32,115 nucleotides of DNA from Rariglobus sp. (GTDB lineage Bacteria > Verrucomicrobiota > Verrucomicrobiia > Opitutales > Opitutaceae). The notes below the pieces were generated by a model. It searched no databases, was not told the DNA's origin, and worked only from the letters and a program-made list of their open reading frames with translations. Made by a program: the position numbers and the translations under genes. Location: assembly GCA_029266495.1 (NCBI GenBank), contig JAQSWS010000047.1, positions 1-32,115 on the forward strand, written 5' to 3'. Below, piece by piece: positions 1 to 7,388 of the stretch (the first letter of the stretch is position 1; the number at the start of each line of letters is the position of its first letter).

Positions 1-99
1 ACGAAAACGACGGGGAGATCACGTGGACGTTCACCGCGCCGACGCCCGCCGGCTTTAGCCTGCCGGCGGACACGGCCACCTACGATGCGGACAATCAGG
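1..99 (+). repeat. 99-bp direct repeat, copy 1 (inside the RHS gene)
   Basis: Bases 1-99 are identical to 2623-2721. The repeat may extend further left, outside the window. It encodes the same RHS stretch in both places (ending TATYDADNQ). After base 99 this copy continues into the RHS core, while the other copy runs into the RAYT element. Confidence 0.95.
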
Positions 100-1400
100 T
101 GTTGAGCTGGACGCCGGCCGGGCAGGCCACCCAGAACCCGGTGTTCGACCTCGACGGCAACATGACGACGGGGCCGGACTGGAGCGGGACGAGCAGCAGC
201 TACACCTATGACAGCCGCAACCGGCTGATCGCACACGGCGGGCAGGCCTACCGCTACAATGTGGACGGCCACCGCGTGCAGGCGGATACGACGACGTATG
301 TGATTGATCCCTCGGGCATGGGCCAGGTGCTGGTGCGTAACCAAGGGGGCACGCTGACCCGTTATGTCTGGGGCTTGGGTTTGCTTCACGAGGAGACCGG
401 AACGGCAACCAAGACTTACCATCCCAACCACCAGGGCAGCACCGTTGCGCTGAGCGACTCGAGCGGAGTCGTCACCGACACCGTGGAATATGCGCCTTAC
501 GGCACGGTCACCCAGCGCACCGGAACGACGAACACGCCGTTTCTTCTCCATGGCGCCCACGGGGTGATGACCGACGCCAACGGGTTGATCTATATGCGGG
601 CGCGTTATTACCACCCGCGGTTGATGCGGTTCGTGAACGCCGACCCGATCGGGTTCGACGGCGGCATGAACTGGTTCGCCGCATTTGGTAACAATCCCAT
701 GGGCTTCATTGATCCGGCGGGCACCGAGCGCGCCTCCGCATCTTTACACGAGGATTCGATGGGGGCTCTGCAAAGCATCCTTGTGCGCCAAGGTGAGGAG
801 GCAGAGTCCCAGCGCGTGGCCGGCATGGCTTGGAACAGCGCCCCCGGGCTGATGCTGCGCCTCGCGGTGCCTTTCGCCGATGCGGTTGCGGAGTATCAGA
901 TGGGCAACACGGATGCCGCGAAGGAAAGCGCCCTCATCGATGGCTCGTTTCTCGTCGCGGGAACCTTGGGAAGGATCGCGATGGCCGGTCGAGGTGCCAC
1001 GATGGCCGGCCGTGCGGGGATAGCCGCAGGGAGCGAGGGTGTGGGTCTCACTCAAGGAGTCGAGCGCAGTTCGTTGATGATTTCCTCTCCGATCGCCCAG
1101 CATGCTGCGCCATTTAGCTTGGGAAGTGCGGCAATACGTGGAGGGGAAACTTCGGCTGCGGCCGCAGGGCGGCAAGCCCATCGGTCATTCGCCGATAAAG
1201 TTATGCAAAAGCCAGGCTGGCGATCCGAGCCTCGTTTGATCGGCGCAGATGGTAAATTTCATAAGCCCGACGCGGTCACTCCGAGCGGTTATATCATTGA
1301 GCTAAAGCCTAATACGCCGTCGGGCCGGGCAGCTGGCGCTCGTCAGATCAATAGATATAAGAAGCAGCTTGGAATGCCTGGTAAGGTCGTCTATTATTAA
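1..1400 (+). CDS. RHS-repeat protein, C-terminal part, with nuclease-like toxin tip (5' end outside window)
   Basis: The gene enters the window already open, with the frame beginning at base 3 (about 466 residues visible), and ends at TAA 1398-1400. It carries YD-type repeats ([18 protein letters not shown]) and the RHS-associated core ([23 protein letters not shown], bases about 586-650, then [12 protein letters not shown]). After the core comes a hydrophobic Ala/Gly-rich linker and a variable tip. The tip ends in a PD-x-x-E-L-K arrangement (Asp at 1269-1271, Glu 1299-1301, Lys 1305-1307) followed by [20 protein letters not shown]. This matches the PD-(D/E)XK restriction-endonuclease-fold toxins of polymorphic toxin systems, which cut nucleic acid. 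RHS shells encapsulate and deliver such tips. The DUF4304-like gene 3 bp downstream fits the immunity position. The RHS core is certain; the nuclease assignment is inferred from the motif and context. Confidence 0.88.
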   Translation, partial: ENDGEITWTFTAPTPAGFSLPADTATYDADNQVLSWTPAGQATQNPVFDLDGNMTTGPDWSGTSSSYTYDSRNRLIAHGGQAYRYNVDGHRVQADTTTYVIDPSGMGQVLVRNQGGTLTRYVWGLGLLHEETGTATKTYHPNHQGSTVALSDSSGVVTDTVEYAPYGTVTQRTGTTNTPFLLHGAHGVMTDANGLIYMRARYYHPRLMRFVNADPIGFDGGMNWFAAFGNNPMGFIDPAGTERASASLHEDSMGALQSILVRQGEEAESQRVAGMAWNSAPGLMLRLAVPFADAVAEYQMGNTDAAKESALIDGSFLVAGTLGRIAMAGRGATMAGRAGIAAGSEGVGLTQGVERSSLMISSPIAQHAAPFSLGSAAIRGGETSAAAAGRQAHRSFADKVMQKPGWRSEPRLIGADGKFHKPDAVTPSGYIIELKPNTPSGRAAGARQINRYKKQLGMPGKVVYY

Positions 1401-1403
1401 TAT

Positions 1404-1988
1404 ATGAAAACCAACTTGGTTGTTTTACAAATAGATAAGCTGCTTGGTTCAGCCGGTTTCATTCGTCGGAAAATGACGTGGAACCGAAGTAATAATTCGT
1501 ATGTAGATGTGATTGACCTGCAGTTGAGTAAGGCGGGCGATGCAATTACAATTAATGCGGGAGTGATGGATCAGTGGGTTTATAAAATATGCTGGGATGC
1601 TCCACCGCCAACTTTTGTTGAAGAACCACTATGCACCGTGCGTAGTCGTATTGGGCTGTTGCTCGACGGCAAAGATGTTTGGTGGCGAGAAATGGACGAA
1701 AAGGGGATGGATGAGGTTGTTGAGAATATCCGTGCCCATGTTCTTCCGTTCTTGGATCGCATGCACTCGGTGGAGACTATGGTGAAGCAACTTGCTGATG
1801 CAGGTGTTGTAAGACAAAAATATCCGCCGCCGATAATTTACTTTGGAGTTTTAAGATGGAAAAACGGTGACGCTGCAGGTGCGCGGACCTTATTGGATGA
1901 TCTCCGTAAGCAAACGGTTGATGCATGGCAAACGCGGATCGAAAAAGTCGTTGAAAAACTTAGCGTCGATAAGAGGGCCCAGGTATGA
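1404..1988 (+). CDS. DUF4304-like putative immunity protein
   Basis: This 194-residue cytosolic-looking protein starts 3 bp after the RHS stop codon, so it is probably translated by coupling; no Shine-Dalgarno is visible. Its N-terminal half (LDKLLGSAGFIRRK-type opening, then an RSNNSYVDVIDLQLSK segment and a short beta strand INAGV) resembles the DUF4304 fold, a family found next to polymorphic toxins. The C-terminal half is helical and charged. Position directly after an RHS nuclease tip makes it the expected cognate immunity protein, binding and neutralising that tip inside the producing cell. Codon use is distinctly more AT-rich than in the RHS core, as is usual for exchanged tip/immunity cassettes. 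Family assignment is by pattern, not by search. Confidence 0.7.
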   Translation: MKTNLVVLQIDKLLGSAGFIRRKMTWNRSNNSYVDVIDLQLSKAGDAITINAGVMDQWVYKICWDAPPPTFVEEPLCTVRSRIGLLLDGKDVWWREMDEKGMDEVVENIRAHVLPFLDRMHSVETMVKQLADAGVVRQKYPPPIIYFGVLRWKNGDAAGARTLLDDLRKQTVDAWQTRIEKVVEKLSVDKRAQV

Positions 1989-2107
1989 TCCGGGGACCTA
2001 GTGTAGTGTCCCTGAAATAACTGCTATTATCGTGCGGCGAGCGAACGGGTGGATCTCGGGGGTTTGGAAAAGCGGCAACCAATCGCAACGAGTATGCCAA
2101 CTTTTTG

Positions 2108-2200
2108 GGTAGGAGCGATTTTATGAAACGATCGATCAAGCTTCTCGTTGCAGAGGGGGGCGCATTGCCCATGCATCTTATTATCCAAGCGGTTCAATGA
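2108..2200 (+). pseudogene. Remnant of an IS5-like DDE transposase
   Basis: A 30-codon frame reads GRSDFMKRSIKLLVAEGG followed by LPMHLII and a stop at 2198-2200. It resembles the core of IS5-family (IS427-like) transposases, where GRSRGG-x-TKIHLLVDA-x-G-x-P-x-x-F-x-L is typical, but the Gly-Gly and Thr-Lys positions are altered and both flanks are missing. The surrounding 1989-2306 stretch has no other gene that can be supported. It is most likely debris of an old insertion between the immunity gene and the second RHS fragment. Confidence 0.35.
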
Positions 2201-2622
2201 AAAGGCCCGCCCCTCTATCCACTGTTCCCGTAACCTCGTGCTTGGCCTGCAGAACTTCTGCGGGCTGTAACTACTAACCGGGTAAGAACCGCGACTTGAA
2301 AGAACTATGACCGGCCAACCCAACGCTTCGCTCGCCTGCCGTCGAGCCCGAAACCTTGGGCCGTGGTTCTTCGCGTTCTGGTTGTTCCTCGCCGCCTGCG
2401 GGTTTGGTGCTCCGGTGTCGCAAGACGCGCAGACGGTCGCCCGCACGGACATCGGCGGACGGCTGACGCGCATCGACCGCCCCAACGGGACCTGGCGGAA
2501 GATGATTTATGACGCCGCCGGCCAATTGCGACTCGCCGAGGAGCACGAGCCCGGTGTGAACGGTGCGCTGATCTGGCTGCAGAACCTCCGCTACGACAAG
2601 GTGGGGAGCGATTTTAACGTCA

Positions 2623-2721
2623 ACGAAAACGACGGGGAGATCACGTGGACGTTCACCGCGCCGACGCCCGCCGGCTTTAGCCTGCCGGCGGACACGGCCA
2701 CCTACGATGCGGACAATCAGG
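2623..2721 (+). repeat. 99-bp direct repeat, copy 2 (inside the truncated RHS fragment)
   Basis: Exact copy of bases 1-99. The two copies lie 2622 bp apart in the same orientation and bracket the RHS tip, the immunity gene and the IS remnant, so homologous recombination between them would delete that whole cassette. Confidence 0.95.
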
Positions 2722-2728
2722 AGATCAG

Positions 2729-2760
2729 GGAGGAAGCAAAAGGGGGAGGAAGCAAAAGGG
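2729..2760 (+). repeat. 16-bp tandem repeat, two exact copies
   Basis: GGAGGAAGCAAAAGGG occurs twice in a row (2729-2744 and 2745-2760). It begins a few bases after the RHS homology ends and runs into the left inverted repeat of the RAYT element, so it marks the left junction of the insertion. Confidence 0.9.
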
Positions 2761-3773
2761 TCAGGGCGTTTTTTGTCATTTTTTGAATTGAGGGGGAGGG
2801 AGGCGCCCGACAGGAGAGAGGCATGCCGAGACGATTGCGGATGGAGCAAGCGGGTGGTATCTATCACGTGATCAACCGAGGGAACTACCGCCGGGATCTC
2901 TTCGAGACGGTGGGTTCTGCGGAGGCTTTTCTGGAGGCGTTGTTTGAGGCTGCAGCGAGGTGTCGGTGGCGAGTGCATGCCTACGTGTTGATGAAAAACC
3001 ACTTTCATCTGGCGATCGAGACACTGGAGTCGACCTTGGGGGAGGGGATGCATTGGTTGCAGAGCACCTTGGCAACGAGGTTCAACCGCTTTCGGTCTGA
3101 AAGCGGGCACCTATTTCAGGGAAGGTATAAGGCGATGCCGGTGGAGGACGCGGCGGCATTGGCTCGAGTAGTCGACTATATCCACCTCAATCCGGTGAGG
3201 GCTAAGGTCGTCCCGCCAGAGCATTTGAGCGGATATCGGTGGAGCAGTTTGAGGAATCTTCTCAAGAACCAGCGGCCGGCATGTCTGTGTGCGGAGGTTT
3301 GGTTGATGTCCAGGGGTGGTTGGGCAGACGACTCCAGTGGCTTGGCCGCATATGCCGAGTATCTGATGGCGCTGGCCAAAGACGAGGCGGAGTGGGAGCG
3401 GGCGGGGCTTATCGGGTTGGCGAAAGGATGGGTAATTGGGAGTGCTGGATGGAGGAAGGCGCTAGCCAAAGAGCATGCGCAGCTGCGTCTGGAGTCGGGA
3501 ATGGTGGCGCACGAACGCAAGGAACTACGAGAAGCGGTGTGGGCGGGGGCTTTAGAGGAGAAGCTCCGGAAGATCGATAAAGCGGAGGCCGAATTAGTGA
3601 CCAAGCCCCGTAAACAGGCATGGAAGTTGGATCTTGCGCTGCAGCTGAGGGATGAGTGTGGCGCAAGCATCACCTGGCTTGCAGGGCAGCTTCACTTGGG
3701 CCAACCAACGACCCTGCGCAGTTACCTGCACTTATGGAAGCAGGCCAAGAAATGACAAAAAACGCCCCGACCC
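2758..3773 (+). mobile_element. RAYT element bounded by 24-bp inverted repeats
   Basis: Bases 2758-2781 (starting GGGTCAGGGCG and ending TTTTTTGTCATTT) are the reverse complement of 3750-3773 with a single mismatch. They flank one complete REP-associated tyrosine transposase gene whose stop codon falls inside the right repeat. This layout matches a RAYT with its REP-like ends. No clear target-site duplication is seen. The left end lies 36 bp after the point where RHS homology stops. Confidence 0.75.
2823..3755 (+). CDS. REP-associated tyrosine transposase (RAYT, Y1/HUH family)
   Basis: This 310-residue protein has the complete HUH-transposase layout: an N-terminal strand ending HVINRGN (about residues 14-20), the metal-binding HUH motif in MKNHFHLAI (His at about 60 and 62), the LFQGRYKA motif, and a helix YIHLNPVRAKVV carrying the likely catalytic Tyr (about residue 120). 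RAYTs nick single-stranded REP hairpins. A C-terminal helical extension of about 150 residues makes it longer than the minimal family. ATG 2823 is preceded by AGGAGAG at good spacing, one of very few clear Shine-Dalgarno sites in this window. All key residues are present, so the enzyme may be active. Confidence 0.9.
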   Translation: MPRRLRMEQAGGIYHVINRGNYRRDLFETVGSAEAFLEALFEAAARCRWRVHAYVLMKNHFHLAIETLESTLGEGMHWLQSTLATRFNRFRSESGHLFQGRYKAMPVEDAAALARVVDYIHLNPVRAKVVPPEHLSGYRWSSLRNLLKNQRPACLCAEVWLMSRGGWADDSSGLAAYAEYLMALAKDEAEWERAGLIGLAKGWVIGSAGWRKALAKEHAQLRLESGMVAHERKELREAVWAGALEEKLRKIDKAEAELVTKPRKQAWKLDLALQLRDECGASITWLAGQLHLGQPTTLRSYLHLWKQAKK

Positions 3774-3807
3774 GGCACCTCGGACTAATTAACGAAATGG
3801 GATAATT

Positions 3808-4002
3808 ATGCTCTTACTCTTAAAAATATTTCTGAATTATAATAAATTTTCGGGCGGTGATAGGCCCTATGGCTATGTATACATTGCTCTGGCGCTTGCG
3901 GTCTCCGTAATCCTCTTGATATTATTGGGGGTCCTGCTGCTAGGCTGGGGTCGATTGGCGCCGGCATCTAGATGGAAACTTGTTTTTGCAATAATAATTT
4001 AA
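3808..4002 (+). CDS. Small hypothetical membrane protein
   Basis: This 64-residue ORF starts at ATG 3808 just outside the right RAYT repeat. It has a hydrophobic N-terminus (MLLLLKIFL) and one strong membrane segment (YVYIALALAVSVILLILLG, about residues 23-41), then a short basic loop and a second hydrophobic end (KLVFAIII). AT-rich codon use matches the neighbouring accessory genes. It may be a truncated end of a larger gene or an orphan toxin or immunity partner. No family is recognised and it could be non-coding. Confidence 0.35.
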   Translation: MLLLLKIFLNYNKFSGGDRPYGYVYIALALAVSVILLILLGVLLLGWGRLAPASRWKLVFAIII

Positions 4003-4015
4003 TCGACGATCCAGC

Positions 4016-4042
4016 GGGGTCAGGCCGTAAGTGGGCAATTAA
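4016..4042 (+). repeat. Possible REP-like sequence resembling the RAYT end
   Basis: GGGTCAGGCCGT (4017-4028) differs from the first 12 bases of the RAYT left repeat (GGGTCAGGGCGT) at one position and then diverges. It lies 243 bp beyond the right end of the RAYT element, in a gene-free gap. It could be a decayed end of a related element. Confidence 0.3.
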
Positions 4043-4202
4043 GCGCCGACCGGACTCATGTTTCAGGAGATGAGATCGTCACAGCTGACTGGACGCCCTT
4101 GCTATGCCCATCGCGTGGTGTTGATTGTTGACCCGTTCCATCCTTTGGGTCTCTACCGTTGTGTGGGTTGTAGCTAACTAGGATCAGCCGACTTTGGGAG
4201 TG

Positions 4203-4955
4203 ATGCTCTATAATATGAAAATTATCTGCTTTTTCTTTGGAATAACCTTCTGTATGAGTCCAGTTTTTGGGCTTTCGTTTGGAACTCCACTAGAGGATTG
4301 GGTTGTTTACTCCTCAGATGGTAACTACATGATTCAGGTCACTCCGGTGCGCCTAACTGAGAAGCGGGATTATCGACACCTGAGTGTTGGTAATTATATA
4401 GCGCTTAATGAGGGGGCCAATCCCCCGACTCCCGAGCAGTTGGTCCCTTGGCTGGCACTATGGAGCTTAAGGGAGGCGGACCATAAATGCATATGGCGAC
4501 GTCCCCTTGATGTGATGGTTGCGCCCCGAACGGCCAGCGTTTCCAACGAGGGTAATGTCATCTTGCTTGGTGAATGGTTTGAAGTTCTTGGAAAGAGAGC
4601 ATTGGCATTTATGACATTTAATAACCACGGTGGTCTGATCGGACGATATCGACTCGATGATCTTTTTAATGCGGTTCAGATTGAGGCCCTTGCGGAACGC
4701 GATTCTCCTCTCCCTGCCATGTGGTGGGATGAAGTGGAATCCAGATCAATTCGGATAGCAGGCGCCCAAGATCCCTTCTCCGAAAACGTCGAGCTGCACA
4801 TAAATACTTTTTATATTGAACTATCGGATGACTTGAGGGGATCGCGGGGGTTTCCTGCGGGATTTACGGTCATATTAAACGGGCCGCAAGAGGGCGAAGT
4901 TATACCTGAACAAAAACCTTCAAAGCGGGCTCGTGTGACGAAACGAAAAAAATGA
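4203..4955 (+). CDS. Hypothetical exported protein
   Basis: About 250 residues. The N-terminus (MKIICFFFGITFCMSPVFG) is a good Sec signal peptide, so the mature protein is probably periplasmic. Start codons at 4194 (TTG), 4203 and 4215 are all in frame. 4203 is given because it is the first ATG; a GGGAG lies immediately upstream but is too close for an ideal ribosome site. The mature part has Trp-rich stretches (WLALWSLREADHKCIWRR, PAMWWDEVESR) and a strongly basic tail (KPSKRARVTKRKK). No family is recognised. It sits in a low-GC cluster after the RHS fragments, beside an Imm31-like gene, so an effector-neutralising role in the periplasm is possible but unproven. Confidence 0.6.
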   Translation: MLYNMKIICFFFGITFCMSPVFGLSFGTPLEDWVVYSSDGNYMIQVTPVRLTEKRDYRHLSVGNYIALNEGANPPTPEQLVPWLALWSLREADHKCIWRRPLDVMVAPRTASVSNEGNVILLGEWFEVLGKRALAFMTFNNHGGLIGRYRLDDLFNAVQIEALAERDSPLPAMWWDEVESRSIRIAGAQDPFSENVELHINTFYIELSDDLRGSRGFPAGFTVILNGPQEGEVIPEQKPSKRARVTKRKK

Positions 4956-5022
4956 TCCGGGGGTCACCAAGGCATCAATCCGATGCATTTTGATCACAAA
5001 TCTCACTTAAATATATCACTTG

Positions 5023-5361
5023 ATGGACATGTCACATACTAGCCGAAACAAGTTCGATTTCTATGAAGTTGTGGAAATTTTAGAGCCTGATGTTATGCCG
5101 GAAAGTCTTTGGCACACCCAAGGAATTATCCAAGGAATGTCGCACTTGAAGGGTGGTATATGGGAATACGCGGTTCTTGCTTGCGCAGATGATAAGGAGC
5201 TCTGGCAACTAGAAGAGCAGTTTCTCAGGTCGACCGGAAAGCAGATGTCGAGGGACGATTTTTTTGATGGAACCTCGGTGAAGGTGATTGTGGATCCAAA
5301 AACCGGTGAAGGGAAATTAAGTAAGCCCACGGGCCAAGATGAACCCACGAGCCAACCGTAG
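5023..5361 (+). CDS. Imm31-like immunity protein (orphan)
   Basis: About 112 residues. The opening KFDFYEVVEIL, the turn GIIQGMS, the strand GIWEYAVLA and the motif DFFDGTSVKVIVDPKTGEG closely follow the pattern of Immunity protein 31 of polymorphic toxin systems, small beta-rich cytosolic proteins that protect against a cognate toxin tip. Starts at 5020 (TTG), 5023 and 5029 (ATG) are possible; no Shine-Dalgarno decides between them. No RHS tip or toxin lies directly upstream, so this is an orphan immunity gene, as often left behind when RHS tips are exchanged. Codon use is AT-rich like its neighbours. Confidence 0.7.
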   Translation: MDMSHTSRNKFDFYEVVEILEPDVMPESLWHTQGIIQGMSHLKGGIWEYAVLACADDKELWQLEEQFLRSTGKQMSRDDFFDGTSVKVIVDPKTGEGKLSKPTGQDEPTSQP

Positions 5362-5722
5362 TCCTCAAGTCGGTATGATCTATATCCTGAGTTTATCAGA
5401 TTCCTGCGCCCGCAGCCTCTTTCATCTGCAAGTGCTCGTCGAACTACGGTAGAAATGCGACTGCTCAAGCGATGTTTGGCTAACGAAAAAAGTCAGGGGA
5501 TTCCCCGTAATATCAAATGTCTTGGCCGTATCATGTTTCTTTCGCATCACCGGTAGGCGGGGCCGCTGGGGCCGCTTCGAAGTCATCCGGCTTACGTAAG
5601 CTAAAGTGGACGGCCCGGCGGTCCGTCCCTACCTAACATCCCCCGGAAGACACGAGTGTTTGGGGCAGTCCTGACGGCGTTTGGACGCTGGGAGGCGCGG
5701 CGCGAGCGCCGGCGCTACATTG
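5362..5722. other. Gene-free stretch with palindromes between the RHS island and the operon
   Basis: No convincing gene is seen. The stretch contains a perfect 10-bp palindrome CTTACGTAAG (5591-5600), a hairpin GGACGG/CCGTCC (5608-5613 and 5623-5628) and a GC-only imperfect palindrome around GGCGCGAGCGCC (about 5695-5715) just beyond the last operon gene. No T-run follows the GC hairpins on the minus strand, so they are not typical Rho-independent terminators. They may be REP-like dispersed sequences. Confidence 0.5.
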
Positions 5723-6517
5723 TCATCGGGTCATGGCGTGGACGTAGATGTTTACGACCATTTGCATGCATTGCTCGGTGTGGCCGCTGGGGCCGGGCAT
5801 GCGGTCCCAACCGCATTGCAGGCCGCTGAGGCTGATGACCGCCGCCAAACGTCCTGAGTCGGCGAATACCCCATAGAGCGGATGGCGGGACCAGCGGGGA
5901 TCGAAGATCGCGTTGTGATACGTATGCGGCGGCTTTTCAGGCAGGGTGAAGAAACAGGCGTAGATGGCGTGGTCCGGTGGAAGCGGCTTCACGTTGCTGC
6001 CCGGGAGGATCGCTTGAAAGACCGCGGTGTTGCCGGTGAGGAAGACATCGGGGTTGGGCGTGACGTCTTTATTGATGCAGGCGTCGACGATCAAAAAACC
6101 ACCGCGATTGAGGTATTCCCCGAGGTTTTTCCGGCGCGTCTCGTCCTGAAACGTGGAGAGGCCGGTGGAAAAAATCAGCGGGTAACGGGTGAGTTCGTCG
6201 GGTCGCGCCGGGTCCGCGGTATGCCAGGCGGGGTCGAGGTTCAGGCTGGTGCGGGTCTTGATGTAGCCGGACAACTCATGGTCGCTGCGCGTGTGCCGGC
6301 GCCATTCGGGATCGTCGCTGACGAGGCGGGCCCAGCCCACGCGTCCGCCGCGTGGAGACAACGAGCCGGCGGGAGCTGAAGCGGATTCGGCACGAAGCAG
6401 GCCGGTGGTGAGGAGGAGCAGGAACAGGGCGAGCGGCAGGCGAAGGCGCTTGAAGCACGGAGGTGCCGGGGCGAGGCGACGACGCAGGGGATGAGGTCGG
6501 ATTGCGTGGAGCGGCAC
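5723..6517 (-). CDS. DUF4159 domain protein, exported (paralogue 2)
   Basis: About 264 residues from a GTG start at 6517; the open frame extends further upstream only through a rare TTG and into sequence overlapping the preceding gene. A signal peptide (LPLALFLLLLTTGLLRAES) follows a basic stretch. The rest matches DUF4159: a YPLIF segment, an NLGEYLNRGGFLIVDAC segment like a ThuA/glutamine-amidotransferase fold, a PPDHAIYACFF segment, and the C-terminal CMQMVVNIYVHAMT. The end is clearly homologous to the next gene upstream (MQMGANIYAFAMT), so the two are tandem paralogues. It is the last gene of the MoxR operon. DUF4159 proteins are regular partners of MoxR/VWA clusters but their biochemical role is not established. 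Confidence 0.82.
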   Translation of the reverse strand: MPLHAIRPHPLRRRLAPAPPCFKRLRLPLALFLLLLTTGLLRAESASAPAGSLSPRGGRVGWARLVSDDPEWRRHTRSDHELSGYIKTRTSLNLDPAWHTADPARPDELTRYPLIFSTGLSTFQDETRRKNLGEYLNRGGFLIVDACINKDVTPNPDVFLTGNTAVFQAILPGSNVKPLPPDHAIYACFFTLPEKPPHTYHNAIFDPRWSRHPLYGVFADSGRLAAVISLSGLQCGWDRMPGPSGHTEQCMQMVVNIYVHAMTR

Positions 6518-6600
6518 GAAAGAAGGCGGGGAAGGCGATGAAAGGGGGACTCGGATCAGATATTTTCGGAGTGGCGGTCCCGCCCTGCCTTCGACCGTGG

Positions 6601-7353
6601 TTACGTCTGCGTCATTGCGAAGGCGTAGATGTTTGCGCCCATCTGCATTGCTCGGGTGGTGGCGCCGGGGCCGAACCAGCGGTCGCCGTTGGTCCAGCCG
6701 CAATGGATGTCGCTTGGGCTCAACAGGGCGACGACGCGTCCGTTAAGGATCAGGCCGTGCAGGCCGTGTGGCGTTCCTTGCATGTGGGGAATGCCGTTAC
6801 GGAAATCGAAGATGCTGTGGAAAACCGGGTGGTCCTTGGGGAGGAGTTCCAGGCGTGCCTCGGGGAGAATCCGACGGAGTTCGGTCTCGGCCATGTGGCG
6901 GAAAAAGAAATCGTTGAGGCGATTCTGGCCGAGGTTGCCCTGGCCGATCACGCAGTCCTCGGCGAAGAGGAAGCCGCCGCGCAGGAGGTATTCACGGAGG
7001 TTGGCGCGCTCGGCGTCATTCAGCACGGGCGGGAGCTCGGCGTGCATGAAGAGAAACGGATACGCGGACATGTCGGGGAGCGAGGCCACGTCGGCGACGT
7101 TCCATTTACGGGCGAGGTTGATCGTGGTGTTGGCGCCGAGGTGGTCGATGAGGTTGAGGTCGCCGTGCGGGTGGACGCCCCAGTCCTTGTCGTCGCCGTC
7201 ACGGGCGCGGAAGCGCAGGCGTCCCCACGGGAGCAATGCGCTGGTGCTGACGGGATTCGTCTGGTCGGAACCGGGGATGCGGGCAAGGGCGTTGCGTCCG
7301 AGGAACGAGGCTCCGCCGGCTGCGAGCATGTGGAGGAAGGCTTTCCGGTTCAT
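6601..7353 (-). CDS. DUF4159 domain protein, exported (paralogue 1)
   Basis: A 250-residue protein starting MNRKAFLHMLAAGGASFLG, an export signal of Tat-like shape without a full twin-Arg pair. The core has YPFLFMHAEL, NLREYLLRGGFLFAEDC, LLPKDHPVFHSIFDF, VALLSPSDIHCGW and the C-terminal MQMGANIYAFAMT shared with its downstream neighbour. The Gly-Gly-Phe-Leu loop and surrounding pattern are those of DUF4159, an amidotransferase-like fold without an evident catalytic Cys at the nucleophile position. It lies 35 bp after the VWA gene in the same operon. The probable location is the periplasm. Confidence 0.85.
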   Translation of the reverse strand: MNRKAFLHMLAAGGASFLGRNALARIPGSDQTNPVSTSALLPWGRLRFRARDGDDKDWGVHPHGDLNLIDHLGANTTINLARKWNVADVASLPDMSAYPFLFMHAELPPVLNDAERANLREYLLRGGFLFAEDCVIGQGNLGQNRLNDFFFRHMAETELRRILPEARLELLPKDHPVFHSIFDFRNGIPHMQGTPHGLHGLILNGRVVALLSPSDIHCGWTNGDRWFGPGATTRAMQMGANIYAFAMTQT

Positions 7354-7388
7354 GGGCGGGATGTGACGAAGGTGATGCGGGACTTCAA

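Larger units (their letters stand above)
2307..2786 (+). pseudogene. Truncated RHS gene fragment (5' end, cut by RAYT element)
   Basis: The frame opens at ATG 2307 with a hydrophobic leader (FFAFWLFLAACGF, a signal peptide with a lipobox-like LAAC), followed by one RHS/YD segment (GGRLTRIDRPNGTW, MIYDAAGQLRLAEEH) and then the 99-bp stretch shared with the window start. At 2722 homology stops and the frame runs through the left end of the RAYT element, ending at 2784-2786 with an unrelated tail (EIREEAKGGGSKRVRAFFVIF-like). No RHS core or tip follows. It is either the 5' part of a duplicate RHS gene disrupted by transposition, or a deletion product that joined a leader to late RHS repeats. It is unlikely to make a functional RHS shell. 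Confidence 0.7.

Noticed and set aside
5608-5628. Hairpin downstream of the RHS island as a terminator
   Set aside because: The stem is short and no T-run follows on either strand; kept only as a possible REP-like sequence.
5517-5637. A 40-codon frame (starting MSWPYHVSF) after the Imm31-like gene
   Set aside because: No homology recognised, it covers palindromes and has no start signals, so coding is not supported.
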